Shown here one piece after another: positions 6,293 through 6,909 of a stretch of DNA of 6,909 bases (position 1 is the first letter of the stretch; every line of letters starts with the position of its first letter). The notes below the pieces were generated by a model. The model was not told where the DNA came from. It ran no database searches and was given only the letters and a program-made list of their open reading frames with translations. The translations under genes and the position numbers were made by a program. Source of the DNA: Flavobacteriaceae bacterium (GTDB lineage Bacteria; Bacteroidota; Bacteroidia; Flavobacteriales; Flavobacteriaceae); NCBI GenBank assembly GCA_030590765.1, contig JAUVCP010000114.1, positions 1 through 6,909 of the forward strand, read 5' to 3'.

Positions 6293-6909
6293 CAAGAAAT
6301 TGCTTTCTTTAGTTTTTTATAAAATTCTTCTTCCTTATCAGCGATAACCATTAACTTATCAGAGACTTTATTATAACCATCGGATTCAACACTTCTGTTC
6401 TTAAATAAACGTGAAGCATCTAAGGCAAAATCCCTCCACATGTCACCAATTTCTGTAATCTCTTTTGAAAGTACTAAAAGCTTATCATTATTCAAAATAC
6501 TTGCTGCTTCCTGTAAAAAAGCGCCATAAATATATCTGAAACCACCACCACCGGTACCAATCTCTTCCTGCATTCTTACAATCTGTCCCAGATTATGATT
6601 TGTTCGCTTAACACCTATTTTCTTTGGCCATTTTCTAATAGCTTTCGCCACAGTTTTTATTCCTTTTACACCAACAATAGGCACAGGAGCTAACATATTA
6701 CTACAGGTTGATTTAATTGACTTTTTTATTGCTTTTTCAAGATCAATCTTTTTGGGTATTTCTACAGGATAATATATTTGTCCTTTTGGAGCATAAACAC
6801 CTTTTGCAAACCTTACGGTTTCTAATTCTTTTGTAGATAATGTAGTTACATCTTCCATCACCGGGTCACTTATTAAATAAGTATCTCCTTCTTTACCATA
6901 AACAACTAA
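6292..6909 (-). CDS. BtrH-like protein (papain-like N-domain end plus DUF4872 region), C-terminal part
   Basis: The reading frame is open to the window edge, giving 205 residues without a start; the GTG at 6861 and the ATG at 6858 are internal. The first residues, LVVYGKEGDTYLISDP, look like the end of a papain/C39-like core, where the pattern is H-x-V-V-x-G-(Y)-...-D-P; the catalytic His would fall just outside the window. The rest (about 60-200) is helical and basic and, from memory, resembles the DUF4872 part of BtrH N-terminal-domain proteins found in Bacteroidota pigment clusters. It includes a glycine run GTGGGG near 115-120 and no membrane segment. BtrH of butirosin synthesis moves an acyl group from an acyl carrier protein onto an amine, so acyl transfer is a reasonable guess here, for example attaching the polyene acid to its partner. 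The stop overlaps the ATPase start by one base, placing it first of the visible genes in the operon. Confidence 0.72.
   Translation of the reverse strand, partial: LVVYGKEGDTYLISDPVMEDVTTLSTKELETVRFAKGVYAPKGQIYYPVEIPKKIDLEKAIKKSIKSTCSNMLAPVPIVGVKGIKTVAKAIRKWPKKIGVKRTNHNLGQIVRMQEEIGTGGGGFRYIYGAFLQEAASILNNDKLLVLSKEITEIGDMWRDFALDASRLFKNRSVESDGYNKVSDKLMVIADKEEEFYKKLKKAIS

Noticed and set aside
1..6909. Mobile element, CRISPR array, tRNA/rRNA or phage content
   Set aside because: No repeats, transposase motifs, RNA gene signatures or recombination sites were seen; coding is continuous and consistent in style throughout.

Overview
The window is a dense, AT-rich stretch in which every supportable gene lies on the minus strand, so transcription runs from the high coordinates to the low. 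It reads as the middle of an aryl-polyene/flexirubin-type pigment gene cluster from a member of the Bacteroidota, most likely a flavobacterium-like organism. The grounds are the gene content and order: a BtrH-like protein, an ABC-2 transporter pair, a hotdog thioesterase, ketosynthases, a methyltransferase, a short ketosynthase-like protein and an acyl carrier protein. The AT-rich coding and mostly weak ribosome-binding sites fit as well. This is family and context recognition; no database search was possible.

Layout in the direction of transcription. (1) 6909-6292: C-terminal 205 residues of a BtrH-like (papain-fold N-domain plus DUF4872) protein, whose start lies outside the window. (2) 6292-5537: ABC transporter ATPase. 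(3) About 5544-4270: ABC-2 type permease. (4) 4268-3855: 4-hydroxybenzoyl-CoA-thioesterase-like hotdog enzyme. (5) 3847-2708: ketosynthase with a complete Cys-His-His triad. A 66-nt gap follows, the only real intergenic space, holding a weak promoter candidate. (6) 2641-1580: SAM-dependent methyltransferase of the O-methyltransferase-2 fold without the usual catalytic His. (7) 1571-954: half-length, cysteine-less ketosynthase-like protein with a TTG start. (8) 948-694: acyl carrier protein. (9) 690-1: N-terminal 230 residues of a second ketosynthase, cut by the window edge. Except for the 66-nt gap, neighbours overlap or lie within 8 nt of each other, so this is one operon or two tightly abutting ones.

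How the genes would work together (inference from the pathway type): an aromatic starter acid is loaded on the carrier protein and extended by the ketosynthases, with the short ketosynthase-like protein as a possible chain-length-factor-like partner. Reductase and dehydratase steps come from genes outside the window. The methyltransferase would decorate the aromatic head. The thioesterase would release or proofread acyl intermediates. The BtrH-like protein is a candidate acyltransferase acting on carrier-bound acyl chains, and the ABC pair would move the product or an intermediate across the inner membrane. The second half of a flexirubin (the dialkylresorcinol, made by DarA/DarB) and an ammonia-lyase for the starter are not visible here.

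The most interesting points are the short KS-like protein, the methyltransferase active-site replacement, and the BtrH-like protein as a candidate for an acyl-transfer step. Several gene starts need moving from the longest-ORF choice (ATPase, thioesterase, first ketosynthase, BtrH-like).
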